Assembly (NCBI GenBank): GCA_964016885.1
Contig: OZ024743.1
Span: forward strand, 174,515,706-174,579,705
Origin: Eledone cirrhosa
Taxonomy: Eukaryota > Mollusca > Cephalopoda > Octopoda > Eledonidae
Direction: 5' to 3'
Length of the DNA stretch: 64,000 nucleotides
Shown: piece after piece, positions 52,601-64,000 of the stretch
Position numbering within the stretch: position 1 is the stretch's first letter
Layout of the letters: every line of letters starts with the position of its first letter
Position numbers and translations under genes: made by a program
The notes under the pieces: model-generated
What the model was told of the DNA's origin: nothing
Database searches by the model: none
Seen by the model: only the letters and a program-made list of their open reading frames with translations

Positions 52601-55201
52601 TAGGATGTAGGTAGTCTTTGATATACTGTACCTGTTACATAGGATGTAGGTAGTCTTTGATATACTGTACCTGTTATATAGGATGTAGGTAGTCTTTGAT
52701 ATACTGTACCTGTTACATAGGATGTAGGTAGTCTTTGATATACTGTACCTGTTATATAGGATGTAGGTAGTCTTTGATATACTGTACCTGTTATATAGGA
52801 TGTAGGTAGTCTTTGATATACTGTACCTGTTATATAGGATGTAGGTAGTCTTTGATATACTGTACCTGTTATATAGGATGTAGGAAGTCTTTGATATACT
52901 TTACCTGTTATATAGGATGTAGGTAGTCTTTGATATACTGTACCTGTTATATAGGATGTAGGTAGTCTTTGATATACTGTACCTGTTATATAGGATGTAG
53001 GTAGTCTTTGATATACTGTACCTGTTATATAGGATGTACGTAGTCTTTGATATACTGTACCTGTTATATGAGATGTAGGAAGTCTTTGATATACTGTACC
53101 TGTTATATAGGATGTAGGTAGTCTTTGATATACTGTACCTGTTATATGAGATGTAGGAAGTTTTTGATATACTGTACCTGTTATATAGGATGTAGGTAGT
53201 CTTTGATATACTGTACCTGTTATATAGGATGTAGGTAGTCTTTGATATACTGTACCTGTTAAATAGGATGTAGGTAGTCTTTGATATACTGTACCTGTTA
53301 TATAGGATGTAGGTAGTCTTTGATATACTGTACCTGTTACATAGGATGTAGGTAGTCTTTGATATACTGTACCTGTTATATAGGATGTATGTAGTCTTTG
53401 GTATACTGTACCTGTTACATAGGATGTAGGTAGTCTTTGATATACTGTACCTGTTATATAGGATGTAGGTAGTCTTTGATATACTGTACCTGTTATATAG
53501 GATGTAGGTAGTATTTGATATACTGTATCTGTTATATAGGATGTAGGTAGTCTTTGATATACTGTACCTGTTATATAGGATGTAGGTAGTCTTTGATATA
53601 CTGTACATGTTAAATAGGATGTAGGTAGTCTTTGATATACTGTACCTGTTATATAGGATGTAGGTAGTCTTTGATATACTGTACCTGTTATATAGGATGT
53701 AGGTAGTCTTTGATATACTGTACCTGTTATATAGGATGTAGGTAATGTTTGATATACTGTACCTGTTATATAGGATGTAGGTAGTCTTTGATATACTGTA
53801 CCTGTTATATATGATGTAGGTAGTCTTTGATATACTGTACCTGTTACATAGGATGTAGGTAGTCTTTGATATACTGTACCTGTTATATAGGATGTATGTA
53901 GTCTTTGGTATACTGTACCTGTTACATAGGATGTAGGTAGTCTTTGATATACTGTACCTGTTATATAGGATGTAGGTAGTCTTTGATATACTGTACCTGT
54001 TACATAGGATGTAGGTAGTCTTTGATATACTGTACCTGTTATATAGGATGTAGGTAGTCTTTGATATACTGTACCTGTTACATAGGATGTAGGTAGTCTT
54101 TGATATACTGTACCTGTTACATAGGATGTAGGTAGTCTTTGATATACTGTACCTGTTATATAGGATGTATGTAGTCTTTGGTATACTGTACCTGTTACAT
54201 AGGATGTAGGTAGTCTTTGATATACTGTACCTGTTATATAGGATGTAGGTAGTGTTTGATATACTGTACCTGTTATATAGGATGTAGGTAGTCTTTGATA
54301 TACTGTAACTATTATATAGGATGTAGGTAGTCTTTGATATACTGTACCTGCTATATAGGATGTAGGTAGTCTTTGATATACTGTACCTGTTATATAGGAT
54401 GTAGGTAGTCTTTGATATACTGTACCTGTTACATAGGATGTAGGTAGTCTTTGATATACTGTACCTGTTATATAGGATGTATGTAGTCTTTGGTATACTG
54501 TACCTGTTACATAGGATGTAGGCAGTCTTTGATATACTGTACCTGTTATATAGGATGTAGGTAGTCTTTGATATACTGTACCTGTTATATAGGATGTAGG
54601 TAGTCTTTGATATACTGTACCTGTTATATAGGATGTAGGTAGTCTTTGATATACTGTACCTGTTATATAGGATGTAGGTAGTCTTTGATATACTGTACAT
54701 GTTAAATAGGATGTAGGTAGTCTTTGATATACTGTACCTGTTATATAGGATGTAGGTAGTCTTTGATATACTGTACCTGTTATATAGGATGTAGGTAGTC
54801 TTTGATATACTGTACCTGTTATATAGGATGTAGGTAGTGTTTGATATACTGTACCTGTTATATAGGATGTAGGTAGTCTTTGATATACTGTACCTGTTAT
54901 ATATGATGTAGGTAGTCTTTGATATACTGTACCTGTTACATAGGATGTAGGTAGTCTTTGATATACTGTACCTGTTATATAGGATGTATGTAGTCTTTGG
55001 TATACTGTACCTGTTACATAGGATGTAGGTAGTCTTTGATATACTGTACCTGTTATATAGGATGTAGGTAGTCTTTGATATACTGTACCTGTTATATAGG
55101 ATGTAAGTAGTCTTTGATATACTGTACCTGTTATATAGGATGTACGTAGTCTTTGATATGCTGTACCTGTTATATGAGATGTAGGAAGTCTTTGATATAC
55201 T

Positions 55202-58200
55202 CTACCTGTTATATAGGATGTAGGTAGTCTTTGATATACTGTACCTGTTATATAGGATGTAGGAATTTTTTGATATACTGTACCTGTTATATAGGATGTA
55301 GGTAGTCTTTGATATACTGTACCTGTTATATAGGATGTAGGTAGTCTTTGATATACTGTACCTGTTATATAGGATGTAGGTAGTCTTTGATATACTGTAC
55401 CTGTTATATAGGATGTAGGTAGTCTTTGAAATACTGTACCTATTATATGAGATGTAGGAAGTCTTTGATATACTGTACCTGTTATATAGGATGTAGGTAG
55501 TCTTTGATATACTGTACCTGTCATATAGGATGTAGGTAGTCTTTGATATACTGTACATGTTAAATAGGATGTAAGTAGTCGTTGATATACTGTAGCTGTT
55601 ATATAGGATGTAGGTAGTCTTTGATATACTGTACCTGTTATATAGGATGTAGGTAGTCTTTGATATACTGTACCTGTTATATAGGATGTAGGTAGTCTTT
55701 GATATACTGTACCTGTTATATAGGATGTAGGTAGTCTTTGATATACTGTACCTGTTATATAGGATGTAGGTAGTCTTTGAAATACTGTACCTATTATATG
55801 AGATGTAGGAAGTCTTTGATATACTGTACCTGTTATATAGGATGTAGGTAGTCTTTGATATACTGTACCTGTTATATAGGATGTAGGTAGTCTTTGATAT
55901 ACTGTACATGTTAAATAGGATGTAGGTAGTCCTTGATATACTGTACCTGTTATATAGGATGTAGGTAGTCTTTGATATACTGTACCTGTTATATAGGATG
56001 TAGGTAGTCTTTGATATACTGTACCTGTTGTATAGGATCTAGGTAGTGTTTGATATACTGTACCTGTTATATAAGATGTAGGTAGTCTTTGATATACTGT
56101 ACCTGTTATATATGATGTAGGTAGTCTTTGATATACTGTACCTGTTACATAGGATGTAGGTAGTCTTTGATATACTGTACCTGTTATATAGGATGTATGT
56201 AGTCTTTGGTATACTGTACCTGTTACATAGGATGTAGGTAGTCTTTGATATACTGTACCTGTTATATAGGATGTAGGTAGTTTTGATATACTGTACCTGT
56301 TATATAGGATGTAGGTAGTCTTTGATATACTGTACCTTTTATATAGGATGTAGGTAGTCTTTGATATACTGTACCTGTTATATAGGATGTAGGTAGTCTT
56401 TGAAATACTGTACCTATTATATGAGATGTAGGAAGTCTTTGATATACTGTACCTGTTATATAGGATGTAGGTAGTCTTTGATATACTGTACCTGTTAAAT
56501 AGGATGTAGGTAGTCTTTGATATACTGTACCTGTTATATAGGATGTAGGTAGTCTTTGATATACTGTACCTGTTACATAGGATGTAGGTAGTCTTTGATA
56601 TACTGTACCTGTTATATAGGATGTAGGTAGTCTTTGATATACTGTACCTGTTATATAGGATGTAGGTAGTGTTTGATATACTGTACCTGTTACATAGGAT
56701 GTATATAGTCTTTGATATACTGTACCTGTTATATAGGATGTAGGTAGTCTTTGATATACTGTACCTGTTATATAGGATCTAGGTAGTCTTTGATATACTG
56801 TACCTGTTATATAGGATGTAGGTAGTCTTTGATATACTGTACCTGTTATATAGGATGTAGGTAGTCTTTGATATACTGTACCTGTTACATAGGATGTAGG
56901 TAGTCTTTGATATACTGTACCTGTTATATATGATGTAGGTAGTCTTTGATATACTGTACCTGTTATATAGTATGTAGGTAGTCTTTGATATACTGTACCT
57001 GTTATATATGATGTAGGTAGTCTTTGATATACTGTACCTGTTACATAGGATGTAGGTAGTCTTTGATATACTGTACCTGTTATATAGGATGTATGTAGTC
57101 TTTGGTATACTGTACCTGTTACATAGGATGTAGGTAGTCTTTGATATACTGTACCTGTTATATAGGATGTAGGTAGTCTTTGATATACTGTACCTATTAT
57201 ATAGGATGTAGGTAGTCTTTGATATACTGTACCTGCTATATAGGATGTAGGTAGTCTTTGATATACTGTACCTGTTATATAGGATGTAGGTAGTCTTTGA
57301 TATACTGTACCTGTTATATAGGATGTAGGTAGTCTTTGATATACTGTACCTGTTATATAGGATGTAGGTAGTCTTTGATATACTGTACCTGTTATATAGG
57401 ATGTAGGTAGTCTTTGACATACTGTACCTGTTATATAGGATGTAGGTAGTCTTTGATATACTGTACCTGTTATATAGGATGTAGGTAGTCTTTGATATAC
57501 TGTACCTGTTATATAGGATGTAGGTAGTCTTTGATATAATGTAACTGTTATATAGGATGTAGGTAGTCTGTGATATACTGTACCTGTTATATAGGATGTA
57601 CGTAGTCTTTGATATGCTGTACCTGTTATATGAGATGTAGGAAGTCTTTGATATACTCTACCTGTTATATAGGATGTAGGTAGTCTTTGATATACTGTAC
57701 CTGTTATATAGGATGTAGGTAGTCTTTGATATACTGTACCTGTTATATAGGATGTAGGTAGTCTTTGATATACTGTACCTGTTATATAGGATGTAGGTAG
57801 TCTTTGATATACTGTACCTGTTATATAGGATGTAGGTAGTCTTTGATATACTGTACCTGTTATATAGGATGTAGGTAGTCTTTGAAATACTGTACCTATT
57901 ATATGAGATGTAGGAAGTTTTTGATATACTGTACCTGTTATATAGGATGTAGGTAGTCTTTGATATACTCTACCTGTTATATAGGATGTAGGTAGTCTTT
58001 GATATACTGTACCTGTTAAATAGGATGTAGGTAGTCTTTGATATACTGTACCTGTTATATAGGATGTAGGTAGTCTTTGATATACTGTACCTGTTATATA
58101 GGATGTAGGTAGTCTTTGATATACTGTACCTGTTACATAGGATGTAGGTAGTCTTTGATATACTGTACCTGTTATATAGGATGTAGGTAGTCTTTGATAT

Positions 58201-61200
58201 ACTGTACCTGTTATATAGGATGTAGGTAGTCTTTGATATACTGTACCTGTTATATAGGATGTAGGTAGTCTTTGATATACTGTACCTGTTATATAGGATG
58301 TAGGAAGTCTTTGATATACTTTACCTGTTATATAGGATGTAGGTAGTCTTTGATATACTGTACCTGTTATATAGGATGTAGGTAGTCTGTGATATACTGT
58401 ACCTGTTATATAGGATGTAGGTAGTCTTTGATATACTGTACCTGTTATATAGGATGTAGGTAGTGTTTGATATACTGTACCTGTTATATAGGATGTAGGT
58501 AGTCTTTGATATACTGTACCTGTTATATATGATGTAGGTAGTCTTTGATATACTGTACCTGTTACATAGGATGTAGGTAGTCTTTGATATACTGTACCTG
58601 TTATATAGGATGTATGTAGTCTTTGGTATACTGTACCTGTTACATAGGATGTAGGTAGTCTTTGATATACTGTACCTGTTATATAGGATGTAGGTAGTCT
58701 TTGATATACTGTACCTGTTATATAGGATGTAAGTAGTCTTTGATATACTGTACCTGTTATATAGGATGTACGTAGTCTTTGATATGCTGTACCTGTTATA
58801 TGAGATGTAGGAAGTCTTTGATATACTCTACCTGTTATATAGGATGTAGGTAGTCTTTGATATACTCTACCTGTTATATAGGATGTAGGAATTTTTTGAT
58901 ATACTGTACCTGTTATATAGGATGTAGGTAGTCTTTGATATACTGTACCTGTTATATAGGATGTAGGTAGTCTTTGATATACTGTACCTGTTATATAGGA
59001 TGTAGGTAGTCTTTGATATACTGTACCTGTTATATAGGATGTAGGTAGTCTTTGAAATACTGTACCTATTATATGAGATGTAGGAAGTCTTTGATATACT
59101 GTACCTGTTATATAGGATGTAGGTAGTCTTTGATATACTGTACCTGTCATATAGGATGTAGGTAGTCTTTGATATACTGTACATGTTAAATAGGATGTAA
59201 GTAGTCGTTGATATACTGTAGCTGTTATATAGGATGTAGGTAGTCTTTGATATACTGTACCTGTTATATAGGATGTAGGTAGTCTTTGATATACTGTACC
59301 TGTTATATAGGATGTAGGTAGTCTTTGATATACTGTACCTGTTATATAGGATCTAGGTAGTCTTTGATATACTGTACCTGTTATATAGGATGTAGGTAGT
59401 CTTTGATATACTGTACCTGTTATATAGGATGTAGGTAGTCTTTGATATACTGTACCTGTTACATAGGATGTAGGTAGTCTTTGATATACTGTACCTGTTA
59501 TATATGATGTAGGTAGTCTTTGATATACTGTACCTGTTATATAGTATGTAGGTAGTCTTTGATATACTGTACCTGTTATATATGATGTAGGTAGTCTTTG
59601 ATATACTGTACCTGTTACATAGGATGTAGGTAGTCTTTGATATACTGTACCTGTTATATAGGATGTATGTAGTCTTTGGTATACTGTACCTGTTACATAG
59701 GATGTAGGTAGTCTTTGATATACTGTACCTGTTATATAGGATGTAGGTAGTCTTTGATATACTGTACCTATTATATAGGATGTAGGTAGTCTTTGATATA
59801 CTGTACCTGCTATATAGGATGTAGGTAGTCTTTGATATACTGTACCTGTTATATAGGATGTAGGTAGTCTTTGATATACTGTACCTGTTATATAGGATGT
59901 AGGTAGTCTTTGATATACTGTACCTGTTATATAGGATGTAGGTAGTCTTTGATATACTGTACCTGTTATATAGGATGTAGGTAGTCTTTGACATACTGTA
60001 CCTGTTATATAGGATGTAGGTAGTCTTTGATATACTGTACCTGTTATATAGGATGTAGGTAGTCTTTGATATACTGTACCTGTTATATAGGATGTAGGTA
60101 GTCTTTGATATAATGTAACTGTTATATAGGATGTAGGTAGTCTGTGATATACTGTACCTGTTATATAGGATGTACGTAGTCTTTGATATGCTGTACCTGT
60201 TATATGAGATGTAGGAAGTCTTTGATATACTCTACCTGTTATATAGGATGTAGGTAGTCTTTGATATACTGTACCTGTTATATAGGATGTAGGTAGTCTT
60301 TGATATACTGTACCTGTTATATAGGATGTAGGTAGTCTTTGATATACTGTACCTGTTATATAGGATGTAGGTAGTCTTTGATATACTGTACCTGTTATAT
60401 AGGATGTAGGTAGTCTTTGATATACTGTACCAGTTATATAGGATGTAGGTAGTCTTTGAAATACTGTACCTATTATATGAGATGTAGGAAGTTTTTGATA
60501 TACTGTACCTGTTATATAGGATGTAGGTAGTCTTTGATATACTCTACCTGTTATATAGGATGTAGGTAGTCTTTGATATACTGTACCTGTTAAATAGGAT
60601 GTAGGTAGTCTTTGATATACTGTACCTGTTATATAGGATGTAGGTAGTCTTTGATATACTGTACCTGTTATATAGGATGTAGGTAGTCTTTGATATACTG
60701 TACCTGTTATATAGGATGTAGGTAGTCTTTGATATACTGTACCTGTTATATAGGATGTAGGTAGTCTTTGAAATACTGTACCTATTATATGAGATGTAGG
60801 AAGTCTTTGATATACTGTACCTGTTATATAGGATGTAGGTAGTCTTTGATATACTGTACCTGTCATATAGGATGTAGGTAGTCTTTGATATACTGTACAT
60901 GTTAAATAGGATGTAAGTAGTCGTTGATATACTGTAGCTGTTATATAGGATGTAGGTAGTCTTTGATATACTGTACCTGTTATATAGGATGTAGGTAGTC
61001 TTTGATATACTGTACCTGTTATATAGGATGTAGGTAGTCTTTGATATACTGTACCTGTTATATAGGATCTAGGTAGTCTTTGATATACTGTACCTGTTAT
61101 ATAGGATGTAGGTAGTCTTTGATATACTGTACCTGTTATATAGGATGTAGGTAGTCTTTGATATACTGTACCTGTTACATAGGATGTAGGTAGTCTTTGA

Positions 61201-63825
61201 TATACTGTACCTGTTATATATGATGTAGGTAGTCTTTGATATACTGTACCTGTTATATAGTATGTAGGTAGTCTTTGATATACTGTACCTGTTATATATG
61301 ATGTAGGTAGTCTTTGATATACTGTACCTGTTACATAGGATGTAGGTAGTCTTTGATATACTGTACCTGTTATATAGGATGTATGTAGTCTTTGGTATAC
61401 TGTACCTGTTACATAGGATGTAGGTAGTCTTTGATATACTGTACCTGTTATATAGGATGTAGGTAGTCTTTGATATACTGTACCTATTATATAGGATGTA
61501 GGTAGTCTTTGATATACTGTACCTGCTATATAGGATGTAGGTAGTCTTTGATATACTGTACCTGTTATATAGGATGTAGGTAGTCTTTGATATACTGTAC
61601 CTGTTATATAGGATGTAGGTAGTCTTTGATATACTGTACCTGTTATATAGGATGTAGGTAGTCTTTGATATACTGTACCTGTTATATAGGATGTAGGTAG
61701 TCTTTGACATACTGTACCTGTTATATAGGATGTAGGTAGTCTTTGATATACTGTACCTGTTATATAGGATGTAGGTAGTCTTTGATATACTGTACCTGTT
61801 ATATAGGATGTAGGTAGTCTTTGATATAATGTAACTGTTATATAGGATGTAGGTAGTCTGTGATATACTGTACCTGTTATATAGGATGTACGTAGTCTTT
61901 GATATGCTGTACCTGTTATATGAGATGTAGGAAGTCTTTGATATACTCTACCTGTTATATAGGATGTAGGTAGTCTTTGATATACTGTACCTGTTATATA
62001 GGATGTAGGTAGTCTTTGATATACTGTACCTGTTATATAGGATGTAGGTAGTCTTTGATATACTGTACCTGTTATATAGGATGTAGGTAGTCTTTGATAT
62101 ACTGTACCTGTTATATAGGATGTAGGTAGTCTTTGATATACTGTACCAGTTATATAGGATGTAGGTAGTCTTTGAAATACTGTACCTATTATATGAGATG
62201 TAGGAAGTTTTTGATATACTGTACCTGTTATATAGGATGTAGGTAGTCTTTGATATACTCTACCTGTTATATAGGATGTAGGTAGTCTTTGATATACTGT
62301 ACCTGTTAAATAGGATGTAGGTAGTCTTTGATATACTGTACCTGTTATATAGGATGTAGGTAGTCTTTGATATACTGTACCTGTTATATAGGATGTAGGT
62401 AGTCTTTGATATACTGTACCTGTTACATAGGATGTAGGTAGTCTTTGATATACTGTACCTGTTATATAGGATGTAGGTAGTCTTTGATATACTGTACCTG
62501 TTATATAGGATGTAGGTAGTCTTTGATATACTGTACCTGTTATATAGGATGTAGGTAGTCTTTGATATACTGTACCTGTTATATAGGATGTAGGAAGTCT
62601 TTGATATACTTTACCTGTTATATAGGATGTAGGTAGTCTTTGATATACTGTACCTGTTATATAGGATGTAGGTAGTCTGTGATATACTGTACCTGTTATA
62701 TAGGATGTAGGTAGTCTTTGATATACTGTACCTGTTATATAGGATGTAGGTAGTGTTTGATATACTGTACCTGTTATATAGGATGTAGGTAGTCTCTGAT
62801 ATACTGTACCTGTTATATATGATGTAGGTAGTCTTTGATATACTGTACCTGTTACATAGGATGTAGGTAGTCTTTGATATACTGTACCTGTTATATAGGA
62901 TGTATGTAGTCTTTGGTATACTGTACCTGTTACATAGGATGTAGGTAGTCTTTGATATACTGTACCTGTTATATAGGATGTAGGTAGTCTTTGATATACT
63001 GTACCTGTTATATAGGATGCAAGTAGTCTTTGATATACTGTACCTGTTATATAGGATGTACGTAGTCTTTGATATGCTGTACCTGTTATATGAGATGTAG
63101 GAAGTCTTTGATATACTCTACCTGTTATATAGGATGTAGGTAGTCTTTGATATACTGTACCTGTTATATAGGATGTAGGAATTTTTTGATATACTGTACC
63201 TGTTATATAGGATGTAGGTAGTCTTTGATATACTGTACCTGTTATATAGGATGTAGGTAGTCTTTGATATACTGTACCTGTTATATAGGATGTAGGTAGT
63301 CTTTGATATACTGTACCTGTTATATAGGATGTAGGTAGTCTTTGAAATACTGTACCTATTATATGAGATGTAGGAAGTCTTTGATATACTGTACCTGTTA
63401 TATAGGATGTAGGTAGTCTTTGATATACTGTACCTGTCATATAGGATGTAGGTAGTCTTTGATATACTGTACATGTTAAATAGGATGTAAGTAGTCGTTG
63501 ATATACTGTAGCTGTTATATAGGATGTAGGTAGTCTTTGATATACTGTACCTGTTATATAGGATGTAGGTAGTCTTTGATATACTGTACCTGTTATATAG
63601 GATGTAGGTAGTCTTTGATATACTGTACCTGTTATATAGGATGTAGGTAGTCTTTGATATACTGTACCTGTTATATAGGATGTAGGTAGTCTTTGAAATA
63701 CTGTACCTATTATATGAGATGTAGGAAGTCTTTGATATACTGTACCTGTTATATAGGATGTAGGTAGTCTTTGATATACTGTACATGTTATATAGTATGT
63801 AGGTAGTCTTTGATATACTGTACAT
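55202..63825. repeat. Segment S, second copy (about 8.6 kb), with an extra 1,716-bp (44-unit) duplication
   Basis: 55202-55909 matches 24281-24988, 56779-57420 matches 25858-26499, and 58867-59184 matches 27946-28263, all at a shift of 30,921. The 213-codon block at 59353-59994 is repeated once more at 61069-61710, 1,716 bases on. As a result the closing block lies at 63118-63825 instead of 61402. Small new changes near the right end include ACATGTTATATAGTATG at about 63783. Confidence 0.85.
55932..56301. repeat. Double-marked module 7
   Basis: The marker C is at 55932, the GTATAGGATCTAGG unit is at about 56029, and the 38-bp unit is 56264-56301. It lies 7,526 bases from module 6. Confidence 0.95.
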
Positions 63826-63847
63826 GTTAAATAGGATGTAGGTAGTC

Positions 63848-64000
63848 CTTGATATACTGTACCTGTTATATAGGATGTAGGTAGTCTTTGATATACTGTA
63901 CCTGTTATATAGGATGTAGGTAGTCTTTGATATACTGTACCTGTTGTATAGGATCTAGGTAGTGTTTGATATACTGTACCTGTTATATAGGATGTAGGTA
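63848..64000. repeat. Double-marked module 8, cut by the window edge
   Basis: The marker C is at 63848 and the GTATAGGATCTAGG unit at about 63945. By the constant 346-base distance, a tenth 38-bp unit should have its TAGTTTTGAT at about 64194, outside the window. Confidence 0.85.

Larger units (their letters stand above)
2491..64000. repeat. 39-bp satellite array, more than 61.5 kb, 1,577 complete units, continuing past the right edge
   Basis: The unit is exemplified by 2491-2529, which is consensus. It begins ATATAGGATG, carries TAGGTAGTCTTTGAT in the middle, and ends ACTGTACCTGTT. Consensus composition is 10 A, 16 T, 9 G and 4 C, so 33% GC with no CpG. Register was followed by the TAG at unit position 15: it lies at 2505, 17091, 19976, 25357, 31557, 38147, 41149, 45165, 48752, 56278 and 63999. 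Every interval is a whole number of 39-base units once nine one-base losses are allowed. No transposon or unique DNA interrupts the array. Units differ by point variants that are shared among blocks: ACATAGG, AAATAGG, ATATGAGATG, GTATGTAG, GTACGTAG, GTGTTTGAT, TTGGTATAC and others. Two minus-strand frames lack stops and yield long 13-residue-periodic ORFs; these are not treated as genes. A centromeric, subtelomeric or other heterochromatic location is possible but not shown. Confidence 0.98.

Noticed and set aside
2491..64000. CRISPR array
   Set aside because: Units are contiguous, with no unique spacers between conserved repeats; the genome context is animal and there are no cas genes.
2491..64000. 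Telomeric repeat
   Set aside because: The unit is 39 bases and unrelated to TTAGGG-type repeats. A subtelomeric position remains possible but nothing in the window shows it.

Overview
This is non-coding repeat DNA from a eukaryote, most likely a cephalopod mollusc and probably an octopus. The taxonomic clue is a cluster of tRNA-derived SINEs at 903-1570 (minus strand), which resemble the SINEs common in octopus and squid genomes; abundant (CA)n/(TG)n microsatellites fit as well. I find no protein-coding gene, no RNA gene other than the SINE tRNA-like heads, and nothing prokaryotic.

Layout. 1-190 is a 37-bp inverted repeat (36/37 matching) around a CA/TA/TG microsatellite, which can fold into one long hairpin. 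190-530 is AT-rich spacer with a perfect 11-bp hairpin and an (AT)n tract. 531-900 is a degenerate tandem repeat of about 127 bp in three copies, each carrying TTTCGCGCCA and two carrying CACGTG. 903-1570 holds four SINE copies in head-to-tail tandem. 1571-2490 is a degenerate duplicated region broken up by long (TG)n tracts, ending in about 115 bp of apparently unique sequence.

2491-64000 (96% of the window) is one uninterrupted satellite array of a 39-bp unit. It starts abruptly with a consensus unit and runs off the right edge. By position arithmetic it holds 1,577 complete units plus 16 bp. The net register shows no indel except nine units of 38 bp, all with the same one-base loss and all in the same variant context. 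The unit is 33% GC, has no CpG in its consensus, and is T- and G-rich on the plus strand. Because 39 is a multiple of three and two minus-strand frames lack stops, the array gives apparent ORFs of up to 2,858 codons. I regard these as artefacts.

The array is not a simple homogeneous satellite. Diagnostic single-base variants form cassettes, and these recur in larger blocks copied in exact multiples of the unit (31, 44, 66, 74, 92, 103, 159, 169, 193 units and others). Nested markers (the 38-bp unit, then a C substitution 346 bp upstream plus a GTATAGGATCTAGG unit) give an order to the copying. The left 14.6 kb lacks both markers, two modules at 17-20 kb have only the first, and seven modules between 25 and 56 kb have both. 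An eighth double-marked module is cut off by the window edge. A 6.9-kb segment at 24.3-31.2 kb reappears 30,921 bp downstream with an extra 1,716-bp internal duplication. The array's duplication history can therefore be read directly from the sequence, and this is the most notable content of the window.
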